Notes: generated by a model not told the origin, from the letters alone. A DNA stretch of 64,000 nt from Salegentibacter sp. 24 (GCF_004362395.1 NZ_SNWE01000018.1:1-64000), one strand, 5' to 3'; shown: positions 36,028-45,737, counted from the stretch's first letter. Numbers and translations are program-made.

Positions 36028-37050
36028 CTATGCTTCTTTGGTTAAAATGGCGCGGTTAATCTTCTTTATCAACCCCGGACCCTCATAAATAAATCCGGTG
36101 TAAAGCTGAATTAAACTAGCACCAGCTTCGAGTTTTTCCAAAGCATCTTCAGCAGAATGAATTCCGCCAACGCCAATAATAGGAAAAGCTTTATTACTTT
36201 TTTCAGAAAGAAATCGGATCACTTCTGTAGCACGATTTTTAAGCGGTTTTCCGCTTAGCCCACCTGTTTCGTTCTTATGTTCAGATGTTAAGCCTTCCCG
36301 CGAAATAGTGGTATTTGTGGCAATTACTCCTGCTATATTTGTTTCTTTTACAATATCAATAATGTCCATAAGCTGGGCATCAGTAAGATCAGGTGCGATT
36401 TTTAATAAAATCGGTTTCTGCTTTGGCTTTTCAGCATTTAAGTTTTGTAGGGTTTTCAACAAATTGGTAAGGGGCGCTTTATCCTGTAATTCCCTTAAAT
36501 TTGGCGTATTGGGCGAACTAACATTTACCACAAAATAATCTACAAAATCATATAAAGCATTAAAACAAATGGTATAATCCTCTACCGCTTTCTCATTTGG
36601 TGTCGCTTTGTTTTTCCCAATATTCCCACCAACCAAAACATTCCTGTTTCTCTTGAGTCTTTCAACTGCTGCCTCTACCCCATCGTTATTAAAACCCATT
36701 CGGTTAATAATGGCATTATCCTCTTTTAACCTGAAAAGTCGCTTTTTCTCATTTCCGGGTTGTGGTTTTGGGGTTAGGGTTCCTATTTCAATAAAACCGA
36801 ACCCGAGATCGGATAATTCCTGAAAAAGCTTGGCATCCTTATCAAAGCCCGCCGCCAAACCCACTGGGTTTTTAAATCTCAAACCAAATACTTCACGGGC
36901 TAACCTTGGATCTTCCACCTGAAATTTATTTTTCATAAACTTCTTAAAAGCACTGGTTTTTCCGATTTTTTTTAAGGTTTTGAAGGTGAAATGATGCACC
37001 CATTCCGGGTCAAACCGAAATAATAAGGGACGAAGCGTAGATTTGTACAT
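36028..37050 (-). CDS. pyrD: Dihydroorotate dehydrogenase (quinone), class 2
   Basis: FMN enzyme of pyrimidine synthesis that oxidises dihydroorotate to orotate with membrane quinone. From ATG 37050 it has 340 residues: an N-terminal helical extension for membrane contact ([20 protein letters not shown]) marking class 2, then the barrel with [38 protein letters not shown] (catalytic Ser), TNTTISR and [11 protein letters not shown]. The six extra N-terminal codons to 37068 are rejected because a TATTTTTG -7 element covers 37066-37073. Confidence 0.96.
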   Translation of the reverse strand: MYKSTLRPLLFRFDPEWVHHFTFKTLKKIGKTSAFKKFMKNKFQVEDPRLAREVFGLRFKNPVGLAAGFDKDAKLFQELSDLGFGFIEIGTLTPKPQPGNEKKRLFRLKEDNAIINRMGFNNDGVEAAVERLKRNRNVLVGGNIGKNKATPNEKAVEDYTICFNALYDFVDYFVVNVSSPNTPNLRELQDKAPLTNLLKTLQNLNAEKPKQKPILLKIAPDLTDAQLMDIIDIVKETNIAGVIATNTTISREGLTSEHKNETGGLSGKPLKNRATEVIRFLSEKSNKAFPIIGVGGIHSAEDALEKLEAGASLIQLYTGFIYEGPGLIKKINRAILTKEA

Positions 37051-37065
37051 AATAGTTGGTTTGTG

Positions 37066-37073
37066 CAAAAATA
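37066..37073 (-). promoter_or_regulatory. -7 element of the pyrD promoter
   Basis: TATTTTTG on the minus strand; a TTG complement (CAA) lies at 37091-37093, 17 nt away, shorter than standard. Supports the pyrD start at 37050. Confidence 0.45.
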
Positions 37074-37113
37074 GGAGAAATCATAAAAATCAAGCAGTAA
37101 ATCTTAAAAGGTT

Positions 37114-37143
37114 TTGAGCCTGAAATACGAATGTTTAATTTTG
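37114..37143 (+). promoter_or_regulatory. Promoter of pepT
   Basis: TTG (37114-37116), a 19-nt spacer and TAATTTTG (37136-37143), 17 nt before the ATG. Confidence 0.65.
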
Positions 37144-37160
37144 AATCAAATTCCTAACCA

Positions 37161-38402
37161 ATGATCAATAAACAGCGTATCATAGATCGCTTCATTAGCT
37201 ACATAACAATAGATACCCAGAGCGATCCCGAAAGCCAAACCACACCGAGCACTAAGAAACAATGGGTCCTAGCCCGAAAATTAGCCGAAGAACTAGAGGA
37301 AATGGGAATGACCGAGGTCAGTATAGATGAGCACGCGTATGTAATGGCTACACTTCCTGCAAATGTTCCGCATAAAGTCCCAGTTATTGGGTTTATTTCG
37401 CATTTCGATACTTCTCCCGATTTTAATGCGAGCAATATTAAACCTCAAATTATTGAGGATTATGATGGCCTTGACATTATTTTGAACAAGGAAAAAAATA
37501 TCGTTCTATCTTCTGAATACTTTGATGATTTAAAGCAATATAAAGGCCAAACTATTATCACGACCGATGGCACCAGCTTATTAAGCGCTGATGATAAGGC
37601 CGGAATTACAGAAATAATGACGGCGATGAAATATTTGCTGGACAACCCTGATATTGCTCATGGCAAGATTCGAGTTGGATTTACCCCAGACGAGGAAATT
37701 GGTCGCGGTGCACATAAATTTGATGTTAAAAAGTTTGGCGCAGCGTGGGCCTACACAATGGATGGCAGTCAAATAGGTGAATTGGAATTTGAGAATTTCA
37801 ATGCAGCGAAAGCTATTGTTAGAGTTCAGGGAAAAGCAGTACATCCAGGATACGCCAAAGATAAGATGGTGAACAGCCAATATATTGCGGTAGATTTCAT
37901 CAATTCACTACCAAGATTGGAAAGTCCTGAACACACAGAAGATCGACAGGGATTTTTTCATTTAAGTGATATTAGAGGTGATGTAGAAGAAACTGTTTTG
38001 GAATATATCATTCGAGATCACGATCTAGGTCATTTTAAGGCCCGCAAAGAAATGATGCAGGACCTGGCCTCAGAGATTTGTTCCCAGTATGAAAATGATT
38101 GTATTTCTGTTGAAATTACCGATCAGTATTACAACATGAGGGAAAAAATTGAACCGGTAATGCACATTATAGAAATTGCCGAAAATGCGATGAAAGCAGC
38201 AAATATTGAACCCCTTTTAAAACCAATTAGAGGAGGAACCGATGGAGCTCAACTGAGTTATATGGGACTACCCTGTCCTAATATTTTTGCAGGTGGACAT
38301 AATTTCCACGGAAAATATGAATATGTACCAGTAGAAAGTATGCAAAAAGCCACTGAAGTGATTGTTAAAATAGCCGAACTGACTTGCGAAAAATATAAAT
38401 AA
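37161..38402 (+). CDS. pepT: Peptidase T (tripeptidase)
   Basis: Di-zinc cytoplasmic aminotripeptidase of the M20 family. The 413 residues match PepT: TQSDPESQTTPST near the start, first zinc region FISHFDTSPDF, TDGTSLLSADDKAG, FTPDEEIGRGAHKFD with the catalytic Glu, MDGSQIGELEFENFN, and the last zinc His in AGGHNFHGKYE preceded by RGGTDGAQLS. A perfect promoter precedes it; the YdeI-type gene follows after 24 nt. Confidence 0.96.
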   Translation: MINKQRIIDRFISYITIDTQSDPESQTTPSTKKQWVLARKLAEELEEMGMTEVSIDEHAYVMATLPANVPHKVPVIGFISHFDTSPDFNASNIKPQIIEDYDGLDIILNKEKNIVLSSEYFDDLKQYKGQTIITTDGTSLLSADDKAGITEIMTAMKYLLDNPDIAHGKIRVGFTPDEEIGRGAHKFDVKKFGAAWAYTMDGSQIGELEFENFNAAKAIVRVQGKAVHPGYAKDKMVNSQYIAVDFINSLPRLESPEHTEDRQGFFHLSDIRGDVEETVLEYIIRDHDLGHFKARKEMMQDLASEICSQYENDCISVEITDQYYNMREKIEPVMHIIEIAENAMKAANIEPLLKPIRGGTDGAQLSYMGLPCPNIFAGGHNFHGKYEYVPVESMQKATEVIVKIAELTCEKYK

Positions 38403-38426
38403 AAAAATGCCTTTAACACTTAAGAA

Positions 38427-39020
38427 ATGGCTGTAAAATCGGTAGATCAGTATATTGAAACGCATCCCGGATGGAAGAAAAAACTGCATAGTCTTCGAAG
38501 CATTTTAGATGGTTTTGAATTGGAAGAATGCATAAAGTGGGGGGCTCCTGTTTATACTGTAAATGGTAAAAATATTATAGGGATCGCGGCTTTCAAGCAT
38601 CATTGTGCATTTTGGTTTTTTAATGGGGCATTGTTGAAAAATAACACCGCATTGCTCCATAACGCTCAGGAAGAAAAAACCAAAGCTTTAAGACAAATAC
38701 GGTTTATAAAAGATCAGCAAATAAAACCTGAAGTTCTTCGCAAATATGTATCTGAAGCTATAAAAAACCATCAGGAAGGGAAAGAGATAAAACCAGTAAT
38801 TGGTAAAAAGCTAGTACTCCCTATGGAATTAAAAAAAGCAATGGAGAATGATGAAGGATTGAAAAAATCTTTTCTTCAGCTCACAAAAGGAAAACAAAGA
38901 GAATATGCCAACTATATTACTACGGCTAAACGGGAAGCTACCAAAGAGTCACGTTTGAATAAAATAAAACCAATGATTATAACCGGCATTGGACTTCACG
39001 ATAAATACAGAAACTGCTAA
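38427..39020 (+). CDS. YdeI/DUF1801 family protein
   Basis: A 197-residue cytoplasmic protein. The N-terminal half is a DUF1801 domain (LHSLRSILDGFELEECIKWGAPVYTVNGKNIIGIAAFK), and the C-terminal half is the YdeI/OmpD-associated segment (MELKKAMENDEGLKKSFLQLTKGKQREYANYITTAKREATKESR). Both are frequent in Bacteroidota; biochemical role unknown. It is probably co-transcribed with pepT. Confidence 0.82.
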   Translation: MAVKSVDQYIETHPGWKKKLHSLRSILDGFELEECIKWGAPVYTVNGKNIIGIAAFKHHCAFWFFNGALLKNNTALLHNAQEEKTKALRQIRFIKDQQIKPEVLRKYVSEAIKNHQEGKEIKPVIGKKLVLPMELKKAMENDEGLKKSFLQLTKGKQREYANYITTAKREATKESRLNKIKPMIITGIGLHDKYRNC

Positions 39021-39091
39021 ATGGATTACTGAAAATTATTGTTTCTATCATCAAAATCCTGAAAAATGCTAGTAAACTCTTAAATTATTTA

Positions 39092-39127
39092 AAAATAAAA
39101 TTCCCCAAGGCTTTGCCTCAGGGAATT
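39092..39127 (-). terminator. Terminator of the nusB-DUF1573-yajC operon
   Basis: AATTCCC and GGGAATT arms with an inner AGGC/GCCT stem; on the minus strand a T-rich tract follows. Confidence 0.75.
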
Positions 39128-39154
39128 CAAATTTTTAAGCTTAAAACAGAAAGA

Positions 39155-39481
39155 CTATTTCTTTTCTTTGATGGCTTTTGCCTTAGATTCTTTTTCTGGT
39201 TTTGCCGGTTCGTTGAGTTTTTTACTCATTTCCATAGAGATGGAAGAACGATCAAAAGTTATCTTTCCTGCTCCGGTTTCTATAATCACCGCATTATTTT
39301 TTTCGCTAAAATCAATGACTTTCCCGTGCATTCCACTTTTGGTCACCACGCGGTCACCACGCTTTAATTCGGAGGCAAAATTACGTTCCTGCTTAGCTTT
39401 TTTCATTTGTGGGCGTATCATAAAAAAATACACTACCACAAACATTAATATTATGGGGGCAAATTGTGTTAATTGATCCAT
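39155..39481 (-). CDS. yajC: Preprotein translocase subunit YajC
   Basis: Accessory component of the SecDF-YajC complex. The 108 residues show one membrane helix (FAPIILMFVVVYFFMI) followed by the signature RPQMKKAKQERNF, the GDRVVTKSGMHGKV segment and a basic tail. It lies 3 nt after the DUF1573 gene at the end of the nusB operon, a frequent flavobacterial order. Confidence 0.95.
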   Translation of the reverse strand: MDQLTQFAPIILMFVVVYFFMIRPQMKKAKQERNFASELKRGDRVVTKSGMHGKVIDFSEKNNAVIIETGAGKITFDRSSISMEMSKKLNEPAKPEKESKAKAIKEKK

Positions 39482-39484
39482 TTA

Positions 39485-39946
39485 CTAGCTAGCGTTTTCT
39501 TCGGTTTCTACAAAGGCTTTAATTCTAAGACGCTCTGTTCCGGACTCCGTATTTGCTCTAACGGTTACTGTTTTAGTCACCTGTCCATTTCCAGAACCAT
39601 TGAATTTAACCAACATTTCTCCGGTTTCTCCGGGTTGAATTGGTTCCTTTGTGTAAGAAGGCACGGTACAACCACAGGTACTTGTCGCATCTGTAATTAC
39701 CAATGGTGCCTGACCTGTATTGGTAAAAGTAAAGGTATGTTCTACGTTTTTACCTTTTGGAATATTCCCGAAATCGTGTTCCGATTCCTCGAATTCCATC
39801 TTAGGATAAACTGTTGCCTGTGCATCACGCTCTGCTGCGCTTTCTACATTTTCGGCTTTTACTTTTTCCGAGGCGTTATTATTGTCTTTACAAGATGTAA
39901 AAAGCAGTGCCCCTACTGCAGCTAACATTAAGATTCCATTTTTCAT
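39485..39946 (-). CDS. DUF1573 lipoprotein
   Basis: A 153-residue SPII lipoprotein: signal MKNGILMLAAVGALLFTSC, a linker rich in Asn/Glu/Ala, then an immunoglobulin-like DUF1573 domain (MEFEESEHDFGNIPKGKNVEHTFTF, STCGCTVPSYTKEPIQPGE). Function unknown; the domain is very common in Bacteroidota. Located between nusB and yajC. Confidence 0.88.
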   Translation of the reverse strand: MKNGILMLAAVGALLFTSCKDNNNASEKVKAENVESAAERDAQATVYPKMEFEESEHDFGNIPKGKNVEHTFTFTNTGQAPLVITDATSTCGCTVPSYTKEPIQPGETGEMLVKFNGSGNGQVTKTVTVRANTESGTERLRIKAFVETEENAS

Positions 39947-39994
39947 AATTGTGAAATTTATAATTTAATTTTTAAAATTAAGAAATTTTATTCA

Positions 39995-40939
39995 TTACAT
40001 AAGGCCTCGCCCTACTTTATTTAACTTATTATCCTCTTCATATTCTTTAGACAGCTTGTCCAGTACTCCATTGATAAAAATACTACTTTTTGGTGTGCTA
40101 TATTCCTTGGCAAGCTCCAGGTATTCGTTGATGGTTACCTTCACAGGAATTGAAGAAAATTTCAAAAATTCACAGATAGCCATTTTAATAAGAATCATAT
40201 CAATTTCAGCAATCCGGTCTTTATCCCAATTGGGGGTTTTCCCTAGCATCTCATTGGCCAGGACATCATCATTCAAATAAGTTTTTCTAAATAATTCCTT
40301 TGCGAAATCCTTATCATCTTCATTTTTGTATAGTTTTCCAAGCTTGAGGTTTTCCCTCGAAATAGGTTTTAATTTCTGAAGAAATTTTAGCACAGCAGTA
40401 TTTACTAAGGGAAGATCGTCAACCCAGGTTAGTTTCGCATCTTCTAAATAATCGTAAAGCTTTTCGTTTGGCGCGATAACTTCTTTAAAAATAGCGATTA
40501 AAAACTCTTTATCTTCTTTAAAATTCGAGTCACGAGTTTCCATGTAATTTTCATAGATGTCGCTCTTTTTTATTTCTTCCCAGATAATTTGCACATATTC
40601 ATCATCCCTTTTCCAGTGGGTTATTTTTCTTGATTCAAATGCATCCCGCAAACTATCATTATTTTCCAGGATATCGAAGATAGCATTGGAAACAAATTTT
40701 TTGTTCGGATCTTTATCCTCGCTGGTAGCAAGGTGTTTCTGCTGGGATTTTTCTAAAAAGTTTTCGGCCTGGCCTTTCAATTCAGCAATGAGGCTTAATT
40801 GTACCAGGAAAAGATCGTACATCTCCTCCATACTCTTAAGCAGGAATCTCTCCTCGGTTCCCAGGTTATCGTTTTGGCTTTGGTTAAAGGCGTAGAGCGA
40901 TTGCATTACTTTAACCCGGATATGTCTTCTTGTCAACAT
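39995..40939 (-). CDS. nusB: Transcription antitermination protein NusB, long Bacteroidota form
   Basis: RNA-binding factor that with NusE/S10 supports rRNA antitermination. The protein has 314 residues, about twice the E. coli length. It starts MLTRRHIRVKVMQSLYAF, the normal NusB first helix, followed by a long extra helical region, and the conserved C-terminal fold (WDKDRIAEIDMILIKMAICEFL, PVKVTINEYLELAKEYSTPKSSIFINGVLD). The long form is usual in Flavobacteria. It heads the operon with DUF1573 and yajC. Confidence 0.93.
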   Translation of the reverse strand: MLTRRHIRVKVMQSLYAFNQSQNDNLGTEERFLLKSMEEMYDLFLVQLSLIAELKGQAENFLEKSQQKHLATSEDKDPNKKFVSNAIFDILENNDSLRDAFESRKITHWKRDDEYVQIIWEEIKKSDIYENYMETRDSNFKEDKEFLIAIFKEVIAPNEKLYDYLEDAKLTWVDDLPLVNTAVLKFLQKLKPISRENLKLGKLYKNEDDKDFAKELFRKTYLNDDVLANEMLGKTPNWDKDRIAEIDMILIKMAICEFLKFSSIPVKVTINEYLELAKEYSTPKSSIFINGVLDKLSKEYEEDNKLNKVGRGLM

Positions 40940-40968
40940 AAGTGTAAAAGAACTTTTTAGAATTAGAA

Positions 40969-40994
40969 AAGGCGAAAGAACATTCCTTCGCCTT
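40969..40994 (-). terminator. Hairpin after the amino-acid dehydrogenase
   Basis: AAGGCGAA (40969-40976) and TTCGCCTT (40987-40994) form an 8-bp stem with a 10-nt loop; only a short T-run follows on the minus strand. It abuts the nusB -7 element (40996-41003, TATTTTTG). Confidence 0.55.
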
Positions 40995-40995
40995 G

Positions 40996-41003
40996 CAAAA
41001 ATA
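40996..41003 (-). promoter_or_regulatory. -7 element of the nusB operon
   Basis: TATTTTTG on the minus strand, 56 nt before the nusB ATG; the expected -33 region would lie in the end of the upstream gene and has no TTG. Confidence 0.35.
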
Positions 41004-41021
41004 CCAAACTTTTGAAATTGA

Positions 41022-42125
41022 CTACTTCAAATTTTGTTTTTTTCTGTCTTCAATACGTTGTTGCGCAATTTTAAGCGCCGCAAAATGTGAAGTCATCTCA
41101 TCCCTGTCTGCTTTAGAAAGAATTTCAAGCGTAGTGTTATAGATATTTTCGGTTTTACGCATTATTTCTTTCTTATCATAATTTTCCAATTCAGCGTAAA
41201 CATTAATAATTCCACCAGCGTTAATAAGAAAATCCGGAGCATAAACTATTCCTCTTTCCCGCAGTATTTTTCCGTGGGTAATCTCATCCGCCAGCTGATT
41301 ATTCGCAGCTCCGGCAATTACTTTAGCCTTTATACGATTTACGGTATCGTCATTGATAGTAGCTCCAAGGGCGCAAGGGGCATAAATATCTACTTCTGCT
41401 CCGTATACATCAGCATCATTATAAATGAAAGCGCCGTATTTGTTTTTTACCGTTTCAAGTCGTTCCTGATTAATATCGCTGATAAAAACTTGGGCGCCAT
41501 CCTGAGTCAAATGCTCTACAAGGGTTTCACCAACATGACCAATTCCCTGAACCAACACAGACTTTCCTTCAAGATCGTCTGTACCAAATTTATGCTTAGC
41601 AGCTGCCTTTAAGCCCATAAAAACACCGTAAGCTGTAATTGGGGAAGGATTTCCTGCGCCACCTTTATCTTCTGAAATTCCCGTAACATATTTAGTAACT
41701 TCTCTTACGGTATCCATATCGGCCGTTTCCATCCCTACGTCTTCAGCAGTTATATATTTTCCACTAAGGGAATCTACAAAACGCCCAAAACTTTTCATAA
41801 GCTCTGGAGTTTTTTGAGTTTTAGCATCACCTATAATTACTGCTTTCCCTCCTCCAAGGTTTAAACCGGTAATCGCACTTTTAAAAGTCATTCCCCGGGA
41901 AAGACGTAAAACGTCATTTAAGGCTTCCCACTCGCTGCTGTAATTCCACATCCTGGTTCCACCAAGGGCCGGTCCTAAAACCGTGTTATGAATACCAATT
42001 ATTGCCTTTAAACCTGTATCTTTGTCGTTGCAGAAAACTACTTGTTCATGGTTATCGAAGGAGAGCTGACCAAATACCGGTGCAGACTTTTTAAGTTCAT
42101 TTGCATTTAAAACATCAACTTGCAT
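41022..42125 (-). CDS. Glu/Leu/Phe/Val dehydrogenase family enzyme (leucine dehydrogenase-like)
   Basis: NAD-dependent oxidative deamination of branched-chain or similar amino acids. From ATG 42125 the product is 367 residues. Substrate-side motifs GGTRMWNY and GMTFKSAITGLNLGGGKAVI (with both active-site Lys) and the Rossmann motif VLVQGIGHVGETL are clear; CALGATINDDTV and AGAANNQLAD follow. The size and GGGK context fit leucine/valine dehydrogenases rather than glutamate dehydrogenases. Other in-frame ATGs (42137, 42173) are possible; a -7 element at 42178-42185 argues against the longest. Confidence 0.9.
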   Translation of the reverse strand: MQVDVLNANELKKSAPVFGQLSFDNHEQVVFCNDKDTGLKAIIGIHNTVLGPALGGTRMWNYSSEWEALNDVLRLSRGMTFKSAITGLNLGGGKAVIIGDAKTQKTPELMKSFGRFVDSLSGKYITAEDVGMETADMDTVREVTKYVTGISEDKGGAGNPSPITAYGVFMGLKAAAKHKFGTDDLEGKSVLVQGIGHVGETLVEHLTQDGAQVFISDINQERLETVKNKYGAFIYNDADVYGAEVDIYAPCALGATINDDTVNRIKAKVIAGAANNQLADEITHGKILRERGIVYAPDFLINAGGIINVYAELENYDKKEIMRKTENIYNTTLEILSKADRDEMTSHFAALKIAQQRIEDRKKQNLK

Positions 42126-42177
42126 AACTTGTAACATTTTATAAATTAGTGTTTTCATTTTTCTGAAAATCACGGTG

Positions 42178-42185
42178 CAAAAATA
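42178..42185 (-). promoter_or_regulatory. -7 element of the amino-acid dehydrogenase promoter
   Basis: TATTTTTG on the minus strand; transcription would start near 42171, inside the longest open frame, favouring a downstream ATG. Confidence 0.4.
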
Positions 42186-42260
42186 AAGAATATTTCAATA
42201 AAGAGGTTTTTAAAACGTGTTAAAATGACATATCCTCAAAATTTAGTTTTTTACTTTTAG

Positions 42261-44018
42261 ATGAAGAACCTTCAGTATCTCAATAAATATTTTCTAAAGT
42301 ATAAATGGAAATTAATAGTAGGACTAATAATAACCATTGTTGCTCGAATTTTCGCACTCTATTATATCCCATTAATCGGGGATTCTACCGATGCGATAGA
42401 AAAATTTATAAATGGTGAAATAACTGCAATGCAAGTGCTTAGAACCGAGCTTGCCGTAAATATTGCACTTATTATTGGTTCTACCCTTATCGCCGCTTTT
42501 CTAACCTTTCTAATGCGGCAAACCTTTATCGTGGTTTCGCGGGATATTGAATTTGATCTAAAAAACGAGATTTATAAACACTATCAGGAACTCTCGCTTA
42601 ATTTCTATAAAAAGAACCGTACGGGTGATTTAATGAATCGTATTAGTGAAGATGTTAGTAAAGTACGAATGTACCTGGGACCTGCAATAATGTATACGGT
42701 CACGACTTTCACTTCTACCATTGTCGTGCTTATTTTTATGGTTCAGGCAGCCCCTAAACTGACCTTATATACCGTGGCGCCACTACCTCTTTTGGCCTTC
42801 TCAATTTATAAAATAAGTGTAGCCATTCATAAGCGTAGTACCGTGGTCCAGCAGTACCTGTCTAAACTCAACACATTTACCCAGGAGAGCTTCAGTGGAA
42901 TTGCCGTGATAAAATCCTACGGGATGGAAAACCAGATCAACCGAAATTTTGTAACACTCTCAAATGGAAGCCGTGATAAAAATATTGACCTTGTTAAGGT
43001 GCAGGCCTTTTTCTTTCCATTGATGGTCTTGCTTATTGGAATAAGTAACGTCCTGGTTATTTATATTGGAGGTAATCAATATATAGAGGGTAGAATTGAA
43101 AATATTGGTGTGATCGTTGAGTTTCTCTTATATGTAAATATGCTAACCTGGCCAATTGCCTCTATTGGTTGGGTGACTTCCTTGGTACAACAAGCAGAAG
43201 CTTCTCAGGAACGCATCAACGAATTTTTAGAAGAAGAGCCCGAGGTTACCAATAAAAAGAATACACCCGATGAAATTCACGGTAGCATCGCCTTTAAAAA
43301 CGTGAGTTTCACCTATGACGATACGAATATAACAGCCCTTAAAGATGTTTCATTTGAAGTAAAAAGCGGTGAAACTCTGGCGATAATTGGGAAAACCGGG
43401 GCTGGGAAATCTACTATTTTAGAACTTATCGGTCGCCTGTATGATGTCCCTTCTGGTGAAATTTCTTTAGACGGAAGAAACATTCAGAACCTCAACCTGG
43501 ATAGTTTAAGAAACAGCATCGGTTACGTTCCTCAGGATGCATTCTTATTTAGTGATTCTATTAAAAACAATATTAAGTTCGGAAAAACTGATGCCAGTGA
43601 CCAGGAGATATTTGAAGCCGCTCAAAATGCCTCAGTACATAAAAACATCCTTGGTTTCAGCAAAGGTTATGAAACTGTGTTAGGCGAACGCGGAATAACG
43701 CTTTCAGGCGGACAAAAGCAACGCGTTTCAATTGCCCGAGCCATTATTCACAATCCTCAGATTTTGTTGTTTGACGACTGTCTTTCTGCCGTAGATACGG
43801 AAACTGAGGAAGAAATTCTTAATAACCTCTTTAAAATATCTAAGGAGAAAACTACTATAATTGTAAGCCACAGAATTTCTTCAGCAAAAAATGCAGATAG
43901 GATTATAATTCTGGAAGACGGTAAAATCGTTCAACAAGGTTCTCATTCCCAATTACTAAACCAGCAAGGCTATTACAAAGAATTGTACGCAAAACAGCTA
44001 AATGAAAAAGAAATGTGA
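42261..44018 (+). CDS. ABC transporter, fused permease and ATPase (MsbA-like)
   Basis: A half-transporter exporter, functional as a homodimer or heterodimer. The 585 residues have six membrane helices (about 15-310) and a C-terminal nucleotide-binding domain (about 340-580): Walker A IGKTGAGKST, Q-loop YVPQDAFLF, signature LSGGQKQRVSIARAI, Walker B ILLFDDCLSAVD and switch His in VSHRIS. Substrate is unknown; lipid or drug export is typical. It stands alone and divergent from the dehydrogenase. Confidence 0.94.
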   Translation: MKNLQYLNKYFLKYKWKLIVGLIITIVARIFALYYIPLIGDSTDAIEKFINGEITAMQVLRTELAVNIALIIGSTLIAAFLTFLMRQTFIVVSRDIEFDLKNEIYKHYQELSLNFYKKNRTGDLMNRISEDVSKVRMYLGPAIMYTVTTFTSTIVVLIFMVQAAPKLTLYTVAPLPLLAFSIYKISVAIHKRSTVVQQYLSKLNTFTQESFSGIAVIKSYGMENQINRNFVTLSNGSRDKNIDLVKVQAFFFPLMVLLIGISNVLVIYIGGNQYIEGRIENIGVIVEFLLYVNMLTWPIASIGWVTSLVQQAEASQERINEFLEEEPEVTNKKNTPDEIHGSIAFKNVSFTYDDTNITALKDVSFEVKSGETLAIIGKTGAGKSTILELIGRLYDVPSGEISLDGRNIQNLNLDSLRNSIGYVPQDAFLFSDSIKNNIKFGKTDASDQEIFEAAQNASVHKNILGFSKGYETVLGERGITLSGGQKQRVSIARAIIHNPQILLFDDCLSAVDTETEEEILNNLFKISKEKTTIIVSHRISSAKNADRIIILEDGKIVQQGSHSQLLNQQGYYKELYAKQLNEKEM

Positions 44019-44092
44019 AAATTTTTTGCTAGATGTTAAAAATTTTTAGATTTTTGAACAGTACTAAAACAAACTACTAAAGAATCTATTTT

Positions 44093-44473
44093 ATGAGCGA
44101 CAAGGGAATGATGGAGAAAGAAGAAATATTCTCTAAAGTGCTAAGAGCCGGAAGAAGAACTTACTTTTTTGATGTTAGGGCAACGCGTGCAGACGATTAC
44201 TACCTGACTATTACAGAAAGTAAAAAGTTTACCAACGATGATGGTTCCTTTTTCTATAAAAAACACAAAATCTACTTATACAAAGAGGATTTTGCTGGTT
44301 TCAATGAAATTTTACAGGAGATGACAGACTTTATTCTAAACGAAAAAGGAGAGGAAGTAATAAGCGACCGACATCAGAAAGATTTTAAAAAAGAATATGA
44401 AACTTCAGAAAACGGTGTTTCGCAAGGGGTTTCTCCTGAGAAATTCACAGACGTAAGTTTCGACGACATTTAA
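44093..44473 (+). CDS. PUR-domain nucleic acid-binding protein (DUF3276)
   Basis: A 126-residue protein with a PUR (purine-rich element binding) fold at about 10-90: KEEIFSKVLRAGRRTYFFDVRATRADDYYLTITESKK, then KHKIYLYKEDFAGFNEILQEM. Related bacterial proteins bind single-stranded DNA and RNA. The C-terminal tail is charged and probably disordered. Very common in Bacteroidota, role not defined. A strong terminator follows. Confidence 0.88.
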   Translation: MSDKGMMEKEEIFSKVLRAGRRTYFFDVRATRADDYYLTITESKKFTNDDGSFFYKKHKIYLYKEDFAGFNEILQEMTDFILNEKGEEVISDRHQKDFKKEYETSENGVSQGVSPEKFTDVSFDDI

Positions 44474-44498
44474 CAAGCCTTACTTTATTTAATAAAAA

Positions 44499-44531
44499 AA
44501 CCGTCCTCGAGTATCCCTGGACGGTTTTTTT
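44499..44531 (+). terminator. Terminator after the PUR-domain gene
   Basis: AACCGTCC (44499-44506), a 12-nt loop and GGACGGTT (44519-44526) followed by a T-run to 44531. Confidence 0.9.
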
Positions 44532-44618
44532 ATGCTTCCCAAATAAAAATTGCGTAAAGACGGTGAGCCTTTCAAATTTCCTGTATATATTTTCACTCTT
44601 TTGACTCACAAGAAAACC

Positions 44619-44954
44619 TTAGCCCACACGCAAACCATTTTTCACCCTGGAGGCGGGATTTAATAACACAATATCGTTCTCATTACCAAGCGCGCCTAAA
44701 ATTAGGCATTCGCTCATGATGTTAGCGATTTGTTTTTTAGGGAAATTAACCACAGCAACTATTTGCCGATTGAGTAATGCCTGTTTATTATAGCGTTTTG
44801 TGATCTGAGCCGAAGTTTTTCTTTGACCAATTTCTTCTCCAAAATCAATTACCATCTTATAAGCTGGTTTTTTTGCTTCCGGAAAATCGGAAACTTCGGT
44901 AATAGTTCCTATTCGCATATCTACTTTCTCAAAATCCTTCCATGAGATTTCCAT
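44619..44954 (-). CDS. csaA: tRNA-binding protein CsaA
   Basis: A 111-residue EMAP/Trbp111-like OB-fold protein, usually a dimer that binds tRNA; in Bacillus it also has a chaperone role in secretion. The typical start SWKDFEKVDMRIGTITEVSDFPEAKKPAYKM, KTSAQITKRY and the end NPASRVKNGLRVG are present. Monocistronic. Confidence 0.93.
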   Translation of the reverse strand: MEISWKDFEKVDMRIGTITEVSDFPEAKKPAYKMVIDFGEEIGQRKTSAQITKRYNKQALLNRQIVAVVNFPKKQIANIMSECLILGALGNENDIVLLNPASRVKNGLRVG

Positions 44955-45029
44955 AGTTTAATTTTTAAACCAATTTAGAAAAAAAGTCCAAATTCCGAAG
45001 TGAATTTGTAAATTTATAAGAAAAGTGAG

Positions 45030-45599
45030 ATGACCAGAACCGCTTCAAATATGCTAGCATTGGGCACAACAGCCCCATGTTTCAATCTGGTAGATGTAAT
45101 TACGAGCAATAGGTTTTCCCTGAAGGATATTAAAGGAAGTAAAGGGACCTTAATTATGTTTATATGTAATCATTGTCCCTTTGTAAAACACGTAAACGAA
45201 GAAATTGTTAGGCTTGCCGGTGATTACCGCATTTTAGGTTTTGGTTTTGCTGCCATTATGAGCAACGATGTAGAAAATTTTCCCGCCGATCATCCCGATA
45301 ACATGAAAGAAGTAGCCCGGAAACACCAGTATTCTTTCCCCTATCTCTACGACAAAAACCAGGAAGTAGCCAGGGCCTATAAAGCTTCCTGTACTCCAGA
45401 TTTCTATCTTTTTGATGAGGAACTTAAATTGATTTATCGTGGCCAATTGGACGATTCCAGACCTGGAAATGGAATTCCCGTAAACGGACGACACTTGCGT
45501 GACGCTATGGATGCCGTGCTTTCCAATAAAAAAGTTCAGCAACATCAAAAACCCAGTATGGGCTGCAATATAAAGTGGAAATACAACCCGGAATCTTAA
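45030..45599 (+). CDS. Thioredoxin-family redoxin with CNHCP motif
   Basis: A 189-residue AhpC/TSA-like redoxin. The active-site region reads MFICNHCPFVKHV, the hallmark of a cytosolic redoxin subgroup found next to peroxiredoxins; SFPYLYDKNQEVARAYKASCTPDFYLFD follows with a third conserved Cys. No signal peptide. It precedes the peroxiredoxin at 45738, suggesting a shared peroxide-defence role, but 138 nt separate the two. Confidence 0.88.
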   Translation: MTRTASNMLALGTTAPCFNLVDVITSNRFSLKDIKGSKGTLIMFICNHCPFVKHVNEEIVRLAGDYRILGFGFAAIMSNDVENFPADHPDNMKEVARKHQYSFPYLYDKNQEVARAYKASCTPDFYLFDEELKLIYRGQLDDSRPGNGIPVNGRHLRDAMDAVLSNKKVQQHQKPSMGCNIKWKYNPES

Positions 45600-45737
45600 A
45601 ATTCTGACTAGGCTGCTTGATTTGAAAACATTTATCAGTTAATTTTATCACAAAGCAAATAAATCCTATTGGTTTGATAGGTTATCCTGGAAATTATTCT
45701 TTAAATTTATATTTCGAATCATTAAAAATATTGCATT